The notes beneath the pieces were generated by a model that worked only from the letters and a program-made list of their open reading frames with translations, made no database searches and had not been told where the DNA came from. Positions 35,801 through 48,226 of a stretch of 64,000 nt of DNA are shown here, piece by piece. A program made the translations under genes and the position numbers. Source of the DNA: Ciborinia camelliae (taxonomy: Eukaryota; Ascomycota; Leotiomycetes; Helotiales; Sclerotiniaceae); contig JANPYM010000004.1 of NCBI GenBank assembly GCA_025890175.1, positions 1,433,134-1,497,133 on the forward strand, in the 5' to 3' direction. Numbering within the stretch: the stretch's first letter is position 1; the number at the start of each line of letters is the position of its first letter.

Positions 35801-38800
35801 ATGTATTCTCTTTCCATACCTTTTCTGCTTAAGCTACTCATTTTATCAAGCTGGCCATTTTAATTGCAAAATGACAATCGTCCAAAGCATTTTTCCGAGT
35901 GGAATATTTTGGGAGGCATATCCTAGTATGTTGGAGGACACTCCTCAATGTTTATCTGGCCCTGGATTCTTCATGCTTCAGTGTTCTTTCTGTCGCGCTA
36001 AAGTGTTACAATATTTTCCCCCACGTGGTATAAGCCTGGCACACATATCACTGGGTTCTCACGAGAATATCGGAAGATAGAATACTGACTATTGTTTAGG
36101 GTGCACAGGTCAAGCTGAACGGCCAAAGGATTGAGATGGGCGAAATAGAAAGTCATCTCCATCAAAATCTGGATAACATTGTAGATCTTGCCTTAACCCT
36201 AGCAACGCCCTCGGATGGCAGGTCACCATTTCTAGCGGCATTTTTGTGTCTTAGAGATGGCCGTAAAAGTAGAGATGAAGGAAAAAGCTCTTTTTTCAAA
36301 GAATGTCTCGACAAATCTACGATCCGATCTCTCCTTGATCGCTTAAGCCTCGCACTACCTCAATACATGATCCCAAAAGTATATATTCCTATATCATCGA
36401 TACCTCTTAACATCTCTCAGAAGCGCGACCGCCAAGCATTACAAGCTATTGCAGCTGGTTTAACAATTTCGGAATTCGCATATTACTCAGGCCAAGACAG
36501 TGCATATTCTGCTCCTGTGACGGAGAATGAGCTTCGAATGCAGCGTCTATGGGCTGTTATTCTGAAACTTCCCCAAGAAATTATAGGAAGAAACGATAGC
36601 TTTACACGACTTGGTGGAGACTCCATTCTTGCTATGAAGCTTGTTGCAGCCGCGCGAGAAGATGGCGTCAACTTGACTGTTGCAAATATATTTCAAGCTC
36701 CAATACTATCAAATCTCGCAGAAATCTGTGCGGATGTCAACAGTTCTAGAACTGTCCCACGGGATGATATTAAGGCATTTTCTATGATTGACGGGCTGGA
36801 TGAGCTGCTGAAGGCAATAACTGCTGGCGATATTCAGGAAAGTCATGTCGAAGACTTGTATCCATGCACTCCCTTTCAAGAAGCCATCATGGCTCTCTCA
36901 ATAAGTCATCCTGGTACGTATGTTGCGCAACACGTTTTCGAATTATCCAAGGGTCTATACTCTAATCTCGACAAGTTTTGCGGCGCGTGGAATAAAGTTG
37001 TACGTTCGAATCCAATTCTTCGTACTCGTATCATACAATCTGAACTAGCTGGCCCAATGCAAATGGTAATGATTGACGATGTCTTATGGGAGAAGCAAGA
37101 CAACCTCCAACGATATCTAAAGGCCGATAAAGCCCTCCCTATGGGGTTGGGGCTCCCTCTCAGTCGCTACTGCATCATTACAGAAGCCAATCCGGACTGT
37201 CACAAATATTATTTTGTCCTTACCTTACACCATGCAGTATACGACGCCTGGAGCATGAGCTTGATGTTTGAGCAGGTGGAAAAAGAGTATGAAATGCTCA
37301 CGCAAATGACTTCGGAAGATGTAGTCTCCACGCAAAGCCAGCATATACCATTCAATCGATTCATAAAAAATGTCCTCGATCTAGATATGTCAGCAGCAGA
37401 AGACTTTTGGAGATCTGAGTTTGCAAGTGGTGCTGCGGAGCCATCACATTTTCCTTCGGTCAAAATCGGCTACCGGCCTCAACCCGTTACAATAACCACC
37501 AAGGAGATTAGACTAACTCGCAAAGCGAACTCCGACATCCGAATTTCGAATTTTATTCGTACCGCTTGGGCAGTAACGATTAGCAACTACTCCAACTCAA
37601 ATGATATCGTCTTTGGAGAAGTTTTAGCAGGACGTTCAGGGTCTTCGGCTGACCTTATTCGAGTAGTTGGACCCACGCTAGCTACAGTGCCGGTAAGTAA
37701 CTTTTCTCACATCTCATTATGACTTGACGACATATAATCATGGAATGCATGAAGTTATCAATTCTCAGATCTTCATACGACCTCAAGTATATTCTTTCAA
37801 TGTTCTGCTCTCAAGTTGTACATTCAAGATAGCATGAGATGAACTTGATCTCAATACTGCTAAATGCAAGATTCAGTTCCAACTAGGGGATTGAATTTTT
37901 GTACTTTGAGACAGAATTTTAACACCACGGTCAAACGAGTGGAATGAGCGTTTCGTGGTCTCTTACGGTTGTGTACTGACTTAATCAATCCACAGGTTAG
38001 AATCATATTGAATCCTCACGAAATGGCCATCGACCTAGTTCAGAAAGTCCAGTCTAAAATGATTCAAATGATGCCCTTCGAACAGATCGGTCTATCAAAC
38101 ATCCAACGACTAGGTGGCGAACTGAAAAAGGCGTGCGAATTTCAGACTATTCTGGTCATACAACCCAGAGAAAATTCGGCCATCGATGCATCATTCATGG
38201 GGCAGCGTCGACTCGATCTCGTAAATGCAACGGTGTGGGACACCAATGCATTGACTCTGGAATGTCGTCTTACTTCTGATGGGCTGAGGGCAAAAGCAAC
38301 CTTTGACTCGGAAGTTATTGAGAGTCAGCAGATGGAAAGAATCCTTTCCCAATTTCAGCATGTCCTTCAGCAGCTGTGTCAGGAAGACGCGGGAAAAACT
38401 GTCCAGGATATCAATTCCATTAGCGAAGTTGACTTAGAGCATGTCTGGGCATGGAACTCCACGCTACCAGACTTGATGAAGTCTTGCGTGCACGAAGTCA
38501 TTGACATTATGACAAAGCAAGACCCTGAGGCCCCAGCAATCGCTGTAAGCTTAATCGGTTCACTAAATCCCTTGTTCTTAATACCTCGTTCTGTTCCCCG
38601 ATCTCAAACCCCCTCCCCCCAACCTTTATGTTTCCTCATATGCACTCTTTTTGCTTCCTAATACAGCTGCAACTCCCAATTTTACTCCAAATCCTCCTTT
38701 GATAGGCAATACTGACTCTTCTATTTTGCAGTCTTGGGATGGTGATTTGACTCGCGCTGAATTAGATCGACTTTCATCTCGGCTAGCCTCTCAATTGATG

Positions 38801-41800
38801 AAGTATGGAGTAGGGCCTGGAAGCAAGGTACCATTGTTTTTTACAAAATCGAAATGGGCCATCGTGGCTACATTGGCCACTATCAAATCCGGTGCTGCAT
38901 TTGTACCTTGCGACCCTCATCATCCCAAGTCACGTCTCATTTCACTCATCGAACAGGTTAACGCCGAGGTGATTCTTTGTTCAAGCGACGTCTGGCGGTC
39001 GTGCTTGGAACTCTTTCCTTACGACAAAACAATCGTGGTTGGGGAAAGTGAGATGAATCTTATCCCAGAACCGACAGATGTTTTGAGCATTGTCGTTCCG
39101 GAGGACCCTCTCTATATTTGCTTCACTTCTGGTACTACGGGCAGCCCCAAAGGTACACTGGTGACCCATCAAGCATATTGTTCAGGCGCAAGAGATCATG
39201 GTAAAGCGCTTTGCTTTGGCCCAATGACTCGATTTCTACAATTCGCGTCTTATAGCTTCGATACTTCTATTGAAGATATACTAACATCCTTAACTACGGG
39301 AGCCTGTCTTTGTATACCATCTGGTAAGTTTTGGCGCCCGCTTATTGATTACAGACAACTAACTGATAAACTTTTAGAAGAAGAAAGGAATTCTGATATT
39401 GTGGGAGCAATAGCTAGGATGAATGTGAACACAGCCGATCTCACACCTTCTTATATCAGCTCCATCTCGCCCGACTCTGTGCCGTCACTGACAAGGGTAA
39501 TACTTGGTGGAGAGCCCATAACTGCTAATGTCATCAAGACCTGGGCAGATCGTGTTCATCTGATCAATGCTTTCGGAACAACTGAATGTTGCGTGTAAGT
39601 GCCATTTTCCATTTTTGCACACTCGTAATCTGAAATCACACCCCCTGTTTTCTTCATTATTCTCGCCTGAAAATGAAAACTACACTGTACTATTTCCTAT
39701 TTAAAAATAGCATTGCATAATTTCTAATCGAGCCATCTTCTAGAACAAGCATCGTAAATTCGGAAGTTTCTACAAGTACTTCTCCCACGAATATTGGACG
39801 TGGAGCCGGTGCCTTGACTTGGATCGTGGATGTTGAGGACTCCAATCGTCTTCTACCTATAGGTGCAGTCGGAGAATTGCTAATTGAATCGCCCGCAATG
39901 GCTTCGGGATATCTTAACGATGAAGTGAAGACCAAAGCTGTTTTCATTGATAGTCCTAGCTGGGCTCGTAGCTTTCGCTCGAACCAGCGTCCTGGGCGTC
40001 TCTACAAAACCGGGGACCTCGCACAGTATAATTCGGACGGGACAATCAACTTCCTCGGTCGGAAGGATACTCGGGTCAAACTTCGTGGTCTTCGTATCGA
40101 AATGGCCGAGGTGGAGCACCACATACTCAGTCATCCCCAAGTCAGAAAAGCCATGGTTTTATGTCCAACTTCGGGTCCATATTCCGACCAGCTTACTGCA
40201 ATCATTGAGCTTGAAATGGCTGTCAACTTTGAGAAAGGAAGCGGCATTGAGATAGTCCCACATTTGGAACTCGAATCCTCCGGGTTTCGATGGTCGGTCA
40301 TTGCGAACCATCTGTTGGACAATCTGCCAGCTTATATGGTTCCTTCTTCTTGGGTTGCCATGAAGACCATACCCCTCACCACCTCGGGGAAATTGGATCG
40401 TCCCGGACTTACGAAGTGGCTTACTAGTCTCCCGTTGATACAAAGAGTCAAGGCCTATTCCAAAAGCAACGAGGCACCTTTGCTATTAGAAGGCGACCAT
40501 ATTGCATTGGAACTTAGCGATAGGATTGCACAACTTATTGCGACAAAACCTTCTTCGCATACCAATTCCGATATCGTCGGCCGCGATGTTAATCTTGCTT
40601 CTATTGGGATAGACTCTATTAAAATCATGTCCCTGGCAGCTTTCATCAAACGATCATATGGAGTCAATATTGCCATCCCAATCCTCATCAACCATCAAAC
40701 CACCATCTCGGACGTCTCAAAGTATATTCGGGCTGCGGCCAAAGCCAAAGATGGAAGTTCCGTCGAGTCCGCCCCGACGCTAGACTTGATGAAAGAGATA
40801 TCACATCTAGATACACAATTGGCTTCGATTCAGCATTACTTCGGGGTTATTTTCTTGACAGGTGCCAGCGGCTTTCTCGGCACACAGATACTGCAACAAC
40901 TTCTCCACAGGCCCGGTGTCGAGAAGGTCATTGCACACGTGCGAGCTTCCAACCATGAAGCTGGAAGACAGCGTATCATAACAGCCGCCAAGTCTGCGAG
41001 ATGGTGGCATGACTCCCTCGCAGCGAAGCTTGAGATTTGGATAGGTGACTTGGCCAAACCCATGTTAGGTCTGAATGTCGAACAATGGCAACACTTGGGA
41101 ACGGTTGATGCAATTATCCATAACGGAGCTTCGGTACAGTGGAATGCGGATTATCACACGCTCAAAGCTGCCAATGTCACATCTACGTTCGATATCCTCA
41201 AGACGATTACCGGAACCATCTCGCCTCCAAAGTTTGTTTACATATCCGGGGGTCGTGATTTTGACGGAGAAGTGGATGACGGTACAGCGGCAACGAGATT
41301 GAGAGGACTTGATGGTTACAGTCAAACGAAATTTGTTTCCGAGCTTCTGGTCCGAAACTTCGCGCAACGAGCTGCAGTTTCTGGCCAAGAGAACCACGTT
41401 TCTATCGTCAAGCCCGGGTTAATCATTGGCACGGCACGTGAAGGAGTTGCCAACACCACCGATTTCCTCTGGAGATATGTCGCCGGAGCGGTCACCATCG
41501 GCGCATATCCGATCCCCGACAAAAACGATTGGTTAACCGTCGCACATGCGGATCTCGTCGCAAATGCGAGCATCGATGCCCTGGTGCATACTCCCGGTCG
41601 TCGAAACCATACCGTGGAGATAACGGGCGGACTCGATATGCAGAGGTTCTGGGATATTGTTAATCAACACGTGAAGCATCGACTTCGACCAACTACATCG
41701 CATGAATGGGCCCAATTGGTGCAATGGGATATGGAGAAGAGGACCGAGGCGCATCCGCTTTGGCCGGTAGCTCATCTTATTGCCAAGGAGGGGAATTTGG

Positions 41801-41937
41801 GAAAGAGTAGGAGACCACGAGAGTTGGATGTGGTGGTCGAGAAGGAAGTTGAAGGGGCGATTGCGAAGAATGTGGAGTTTTTGAACGAGATTGGTTATTT
41901 TGGCGAGGGGTTTGTGGAGAGTGAATTGGAGAAATGA
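32891..41937 (+). CDS. Dimodular NRPS, C-A-T-C-A-T-R, reductase-terminated
   Basis: Seven exons: 32891-35324, 35485-35798, 36100-37692, 37996-38544, 38732-39323, 39378-39594 and 39744-41937, giving about 2630 residues. C1: HHACLDGWS near 218. A1: FTSGSTGEPKG near 672, VYGPTECC, YRTGDL, QVKLNGQRIEMGEIE, NISQKRDR with the A10 lysine. T1: LGGDS near 1087. C2: HHAVYDAWS near 1292, with Ala where most have Gly after the active-site Asp. A2: FTSGTTGSPKG near 1760, YKTGDL, VKLRGLRIEMAEVE, TTSGKLDR. T2: GIDSIKI near 2187. R: GASGFLG near 2273, then YISGG and the catalytic YSQTK. The reductase implies NAD(P)H-dependent release of the bound peptide as an aldehyde or alcohol. There is no epimerase, methyltransferase or thioesterase. 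The N-terminal C domain has no loading A-T before it, so C1 may accept an acyl group or a partner's intermediate, or an ancestral module was lost. Product unknown. Confidence 0.93.
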
Positions 41938-42739
41938 TGAGGAATGATGTGATGCTTTCTTTAGTTTGGTCTGTTCCTTTCGTCTTTATCTCATACTGCC
42001 AATCATTTATGTCTATAATATCGAAGGTCCACGCAGTTTCAATTTTACCTAATGAACTCCTCTCTTCAACTTCGCCTTGGTCATGAGATGATGAGCCGTG
42101 ATTCATAGAATGATGTTTATTTTATATCAAGGAATTTGAGTACCGATCATATATCAAAAATACAAATTAACAACTAATCCAACTTTACCTACCTACCTAC
42201 CTACCTATCTCCTCTATTTACATGAAGTATTAATAAAGCGTCTGCAATCTTGTTGGAAATCTGGGGCCACTTTATGTTCAACTTCGGTATTTTAAATTTT
42301 AATTAATGACTTTGGTGGATTAGGTTATTTCCTACACTAGGCATTGATGAATGGGGAAATTTGACGTCGATTTAAATATGGATATTATGAATGGATATCA
42401 TGAATGAATGAATGAACAAGTAAATAGAAGAGATGGAATAATTTGGGAGTTATGGGAGTTATTTTGATTTTAGTTTGATTTAATTTGAAAGGTGATCAAG
42501 GCAGAAATGGGAATCCAAATCAAATAAAGTATTTACATTGAAGGTAGAGTAGGTACCTTTAGGTACCTAATGTGCGCCTTTTTTTTTTGGTCGATACCGT
42601 GTGGTATGTGGGTATCAGTACGAATATGTATGTATATGTAACATCGCCCCTTGCTTTTCGCCATCCATCCATCCATTCCCCTATCCATCCATCCATCCTG
42701 CTACCCAAAACTCCATCCATCCATCCGCCACATATCCAC
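41938..42739. other. Convergent 3' region of NRPS and GH128 genes
   Basis: AT-rich, with TACC repeats near 42187-42207 and CCAT repeats at about 42661-42725, which run up to the 3' end of the GH128 gene. No gene is recognised. Confidence 0.45.
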
Positions 42740-44065
42740 CTAAGCATTCTTGAAAGTGTTTCCAAGAGTGCTAAGTGCAGTTGCCGAACTCATCAACTCA
42801 CCCGCGTCGGTGCCCGCCATGAACCATGCATACCTATCCACCATATCTGAGGCATCCAACCACGGAAGTACCTCCTCCAAAAACGCATTTTGTTGATCCG
42901 TGGTGCCAGAGCCCTGGAATTCGGTAATCCAGAGAGGTCTGTTACCACCAGCTGTATACGCCTCCTGGACATAGCTCTTGAAGTAATCGATGTTGGTCGC
43001 AGAATCATACCAGTGAATGCAAACAAAATCAATCTGGCAGTCTGCGCATTGAGCCAAAAAGCTTTTAAGCCATGTGAGACCCATGGGAGAACCACCGTTG
43101 GTAACGGCTGGAGCTCCGAGCTTGGCTTTGCCGGCAAATTGTTGCATGTATAGTTTGTATCCGGCGGCGGCATCGGCATAACCGAGGTTAGCTTGGGAAC
43201 TCAAATCGGGTTCGTTGAAGGACATGAGATGTTTGGAGCCGGAAGAGATGGCGCTGGTGGCGGCGTCGTACCAGGCACCCGTAAAGGTACTCTGCATGCC
43301 CCACAGGAGGGGAACGTATTCGATGCCGGAAGCGGAGAGACCATCGGAGGAACTGCCCCAGTTGTAGGCCCAGGAGACCTTAGACGAACCGGTGAATTGA
43401 TCGACATAGGAGGCGATGTTGTAGGGTATTCCGCGCTTTCCAGTTGAGGAAGATGAGGAGGTAGCAACAGCAGCAGCGGAAGATGTTTTGGCTGCGGTGG
43501 AGGTGGCGAGGGTGGTGGGAAGGGCAGTCGTAGTGGGTGCTTTGGAATGTACCAAGACATCTGCTGCTACTACAGCTGAGGCCACGGCAACAGAAGCCGA
43601 AGAGGAAGTTGCTATAGCAGAAGTGGTTGGAACCACCTGACTAGTAGAAGAAGTGGTAGGAAGAACCACGACAGAACTGGTAGGAAGAACCACAGCAGAG
43701 GTGGTAGGAAGAGCCACAGAAGTGGTTGGAACCACAGGACTAGTAGAGGGAGTGGTAGGAAGAACCACAGAAGTGGTTGGAACCACTGGACTAATAGAAG
43801 AAATGGTAGGGACAACTACGACACTTGATACAGCTGCCGCCGAAGTAGATGGGACAAAGACGGCAGAGGAGGAATGAACATGTCGTGTCAAAGTTCCCAC
43901 GGCATGTGGAGCACCGGTCTCATATGTACCGTCGGGTTCCCTGGTGACGATGATTTCTTCGGTGATGACTTCGTAATCGATTTCGTAGATGGGGGCAGCG
44001 AAGACCTCTTTGACCAGCAAAGAGGAGGCCAAGATGGCGAGGGATTTGATCTCAAATGAACGCAT
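42740..44065 (-). CDS. Secreted GH128-type glycosidase (beta-1,3-glucanase-like) with Ser/Thr-rich region
   Basis: Single exon, 441 residues. A signal peptide ends near residue 23 (AILASSLLVKEVFA|AP). Residues 65-208 are rich in Ser, Thr, Val and Pro, with repeats of the type VVPTTSVVLPTT, likely O-glycosylated. A dibasic KR at 210-211 looks like a Kex2 site that would release the C-terminal catalytic domain. That domain (212-441) has the family marks of GH128/Asl1-like proteins: SWAYNWGS, FNEPD with Glu285 and WITEFQ with Glu382, the expected acid/base and nucleophile pair. Such enzymes act on fungal cell-wall beta-1,3-glucan. No GPI signal is evident at the end. It is convergent with the NRPS, with no sign that it belongs to the biosynthetic locus. 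Confidence 0.9.
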   Translation of the reverse strand: MRSFEIKSLAILASSLLVKEVFAAPIYEIDYEVITEEIIVTREPDGTYETGAPHAVGTLTRHVHSSSAVFVPSTSAAAVSSVVVVPTISSISPVVPTTSVVLPTTPSTSPVVPTTSVALPTTSAVVLPTSSVVVLPTTSSTSQVVPTTSAIATSSSASVAVASAVVAADVLVHSKAPTTTALPTTLATSTAAKTSSAAAVATSSSSSTGKRGIPYNIASYVDQFTGSSKVSWAYNWGSSSDGLSASGIEYVPLLWGMQSTFTGAWYDAATSAISSGSKHLMSFNEPDLSSQANLGYADAAAGYKLYMQQFAGKAKLGAPAVTNGGSPMGLTWLKSFLAQCADCQIDFVCIHWYDSATNIDYFKSYVQEAYTAGGNRPLWITEFQGSGTTDQQNAFLEEVLPWLDASDMVDRYAWFMAGTDAGELMSSATALSTLGNTFKNA

Positions 44066-45291
44066 ATTGATGTTGTTTTGTTTATCTCGCGTGTATTCGA
44101 TTCGATGTGTATGTTATGTATGTATATTCCTGAAAAGGTAGACTTTGACAGTGAAGAATGACTTAGATATCCAAATGACTGAATCGAAAAGGAATGTGGT
44201 TTTCCTAATCAAACAATCGCGATGAGTGTTTGATGGAAAAGTGAAGGAGTGTGATGATTCAATCAATGAATGTAAGGAAGAATAAGTAAGTCGACTTTAC
44301 TTCCAAGTAAGACAGGAGAGAGGAGGTAACTCAAAGTGATGATGACTTTTAAGGTTTGCGGGTGGGGATATTGGAAGCTATGAAGCTATTTTGTATTTTA
44401 AGATCTCGTAAATTTCGTTAAGGCGTAATCTTGAGAATTGAGTGAATGGAAGGGGTTGATTTGTTTTTGAGATTTGATGATATGAAATCCTGCGCTATCT
44501 TTCAAAGATACGAAATTGGAATGGAATAGGATGTGATGGGATGTGCCAGACTGGACGTTTCAAATGAGAGATAACGTGAGGCTGTAGAAAGGGAAGAGAA
44601 GAAGGGGAGCGAGGGGGAGGAAGGTGATCCTTTAAGTCTATGTGGTAGATGCTAAGTGTGTAACTCTACACTCCCTGTTCCCAGTTGAACTTTTGACACT
44701 TTCTAGGTACTTTTGCCCAGTCATCAGAATGTGTAAGATGCAGGCGGGAGGGAACGTGGAAGTGAGAACCCCGTCCCAGCCAGTGGTTGGTTGATGGAGT
44801 TTCGGGATGGCATGATGGATGATGAGTGAATTGTGCAAGGGTAGTGATGCATCATGTCCTCCGTACCTAGTATCCATGTTTGTGAGCACCTGGGCACCAC
44901 CGAGAAACCCAAAACATTTAGTAATCCATCCGGTGTTTTGAATCATCCACAACATTGAGTGTATTTTCTACCATTCTTATGAGTTATCCATTTATTGTGA
45001 GGAGATGAACCGAATCATATCGTATAATAGACGCTTGACAGTCTGACAGAGAATGTTGATGGTTGATGATTGGCAGTTGGCAAAAGTCGAGAAACTCTAA
45101 TCAGGACAAGTCAGGACAAGTCAGGTCAGGTACGGTAGGTACGTGCAGATTTTTATGGGGCAGGGTCTTGAGTCTTGGTTGTGAGTCTGTCTTGGGTACG
45201 TTGACGGACACTAAGATAAGAGTTTTAGCTTATTATTAGGCCATCCATCCATAAGCCATGTGCTATTAACAGAGCTCGGATAAAACATCTT

Positions 45292-45336
45292 TGACTGGCT
45301 TGACTGGCTTGACTGGCTTGATTGGCTTCACTGGCT
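45292..45336. repeat. 10-bp tandem repeat
   Basis: About four and a half copies of TGACTGGCTT; the later copies have single-base changes. Confidence 0.8.
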
Positions 45337-46511
45337 CCAAGAGTCAACTACCTCTACCTATAAGCTATCATAATTGCATATAAACGTGTAAGCGTGTTTG
45401 AAATATATAACTGAACCTACCTAGTACCTGCTATTGTGCGCGCGAACACCACATAAATATCACATTATGATTGGATTGTTTTCTGATCAGTGTCGGTATT
45501 ATCTTGTCTTTTTTTCTCAACCCATGTTACTGTATAGTCTGATCATTTAGGTTATGTCGGGTCGGGTATTCGAATTTCGTCCTTTCAATAGCCTCAGACC
45601 AGACCAGACCAGACTCTAGACAATAGACAATAAAACTTTATAATCCTTTTCGGAATCTCTGAATCTCTTCACGGTGGCTGAGCGAGCTACCACCGCCGTA
45701 TTCGCTATTCCGAGGTCTTCTCCAAGACTCCAACTGTTCGTAAATTCGTAAGTTCGTAAGTTTCATGCTTCATGCTTCATCACGGTTCAACACCTTTTCC
45801 TTTCCTAACCAGTTCTCCGAATACCCTCTTCACAATTAGGACATTCACTCCGCGTAAGATCCTCATCATCCCTACCCTCAATATCCACTACTCACATCCA
45901 TACCCGTAGACTTCATCTCATCGACCGGCCGGCATCTGCGCCAAAGGTTTAGGTTCCTCGGGCCTTGCCCGTGCTTGAGCCTTGTGGAAGTTGTGCACAG
46001 ATCCAGGGGTAAATAAATATATCATTCATTATTATTAATCTATATCAAAAGCTTAGCCCAGGCATCTGGATTCTGGATGATGATTGATCCGATCAATTCA
46101 GGAGATCGACGGCTTCCCTTTAGCTTGTTTTATCTCTCCGTCAATAATTTCCACACTGCACAGATGGAGGAATCAGGATGGAGGAGGGAGGAAGGAACCC
46201 CAAAAAATCATATACACCTGCAGATTTTACATGCAGGATGAAAAATCTCAACAGGACAGGTTTTTATTAGACAGCGCATCTCGAAACAAACAACCCTTAC
46301 TCAAAGTAATGAAATACTTTACACCATGCATAATTTTGATATTGCATTAGCATGTGAGCCGGAGATATTTTTTTAATGAAAGAAATCGCGCAAGCAAACG
46401 AGAAGAAAAATGGTCGATGATAGAGGAACGCGTGTACACTGTACGCTATGGTCGGTACCTGCTTCTGCTTACGCATGCAACTGCAGGAGTCACAGGTGAC
46501 AGGACGAACCG

Positions 46512-46547
46512 ACAGGCTACAGGCTACAGGCTACAGGCTACAGGCTA
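46512..46547. repeat. 7-bp tandem repeat
   Basis: Five copies of ACAGGCT in a row. Confidence 0.8.
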
Positions 46548-47089
46548 CAAATCAGAGTCAAAATATGTCTCGTCTCGCTCACTTCTATCCGGATCACTTA
46601 TTACATAACCACCTAGGGAGGGAGGTACAGGTAGGTAGGTAACAGGTACATAGTCCGTACACGATCACACAGTTGGTTATTACCTACCTTACCTACACCA
46701 GCACCACGGTTACACCTTTTGTGGCAAAATTGGAAAAATTGGAAAAATTAACATTTCCAAATTCCCACACTGGCTCCTCGAAGTCGCATTCAATCTAGGT
46801 TCTTGTCCGGGACAAACCAAACTTACTATACCCAAGGTAGGTGGGTAGGTACCTACTTTCTTTCATATGAAGCTGGAGATTCTAGGCCCGATCGATAGAT
46901 TCTATACGGAAAAACTAGAACCTTGGAAGCTGCAATCATCCATTTCATTAGTAATTAATCACCAGGGCTATTTATTACTAGGTAAGGTAAGGTAGGTAGG
47001 TATTCAAGAACCCCTCTCTAATAATGGGCCAATTCAATGTTCCTTCTCTACTACCTACCTAGGTAACGAATATTTTTGAACCCCCTGTC

Positions 47090-47131
47090 CAGTTCAGTTC
47101 AGTTCAGTTCAGTCCAATTCAGTTCAATTCA
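47090..47131. repeat. 5-bp tandem repeat (TTCAG)
   Basis: Repeats of TTCAG, partly degenerate (TCCAA, TTCAA variants). Confidence 0.7.
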
Positions 47132-47633
47132 GTTTCCACTCCTTTCGTATTCCAGCCCTCCACCCCCCAGCAGCAAACCAGCAAACCAGCCAGCCAGCCA
47201 GCACGCAGCCAGCAAGCCATCTATCTGTGCATTTTCTTTTCTCCGATCCCGACGCTCGTATTCTCCGATTCAGAATTTCCGCCACCACGCCGTGAGATAA
47301 GTAAGGTACGGCAGCCAAACCGCCAAACCGCCAAACCTTAAGAGAACATGATCTTTTGGTCTACTGTACATCTTCTGTGCATCACGACGCACTGTATTGA
47401 GGTGCAGAAGTTTCCTTGTGGATTGCATTGCATACGCGGTACTTTGGATCGCGAGTTTTTGCAGGTCAAGTGTCTGTCTGCTCGGCCTGCTCGGTCTGCT
47501 CAACTCATGTCATGGTGACGACGAGCATGCCACTTTTTATTTTTATTTTTATCTCCGTTGCGAGACTGATCACCAACTAACTAACCAGCCAACTAACCTC
47601 ATTTTTTAATGAATTGAATTTCATAAGCCCCGT

Positions 47634-47655
47634 GTATCGATATCGATATCGATAC
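47634..47655. repeat. 22-bp perfect palindrome of ATCGAT units
   Basis: GTATCGATATCGATATCGATAC reads the same on both strands; it could form a cruciform or bind a dimeric protein. Confidence 0.8.
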
Positions 47656-48029
47656 CTATCTGCGATACCTACCTACCTACCTAGGTGTACCCATTCAACA
47701 TTCAACATCCAACAATCCACCCCCCAAATATCTTGAAAATCACGCACATGTGAAAAATTTTTATCTCTTGGGCGACGTTAGTTTTCTAGCTTGTGTAGTC
47801 ATGATCATGATCGTGATCGTGGTCATAATCGTGGTCTCGTTCGGTCTTCATACCAAACCCGTCACTCCTCACTCACTCCTCACTCACTCCCGACACCCCA
47901 AAAATCATTCCATCCCATTCCGTTTCACATCGCGGAGTATCCCCATGCACCATCCATCCATTCATATAGGAAATTATCATAAATCATTTTTTCCCTTTAA
48001 ATCAATAAATAGCTATGCTACGCTTAGTC

Positions 48030-48097
48030 ACACATACATAGGTACATATATACATACATATATATATACATACATACATATATACATATATATATAT

Positions 48098-48142
<45 letters not shown>

Positions 48143-48163
48143 CATATATACATATATATATAT

Positions 48164-48226
<63 letters not shown>

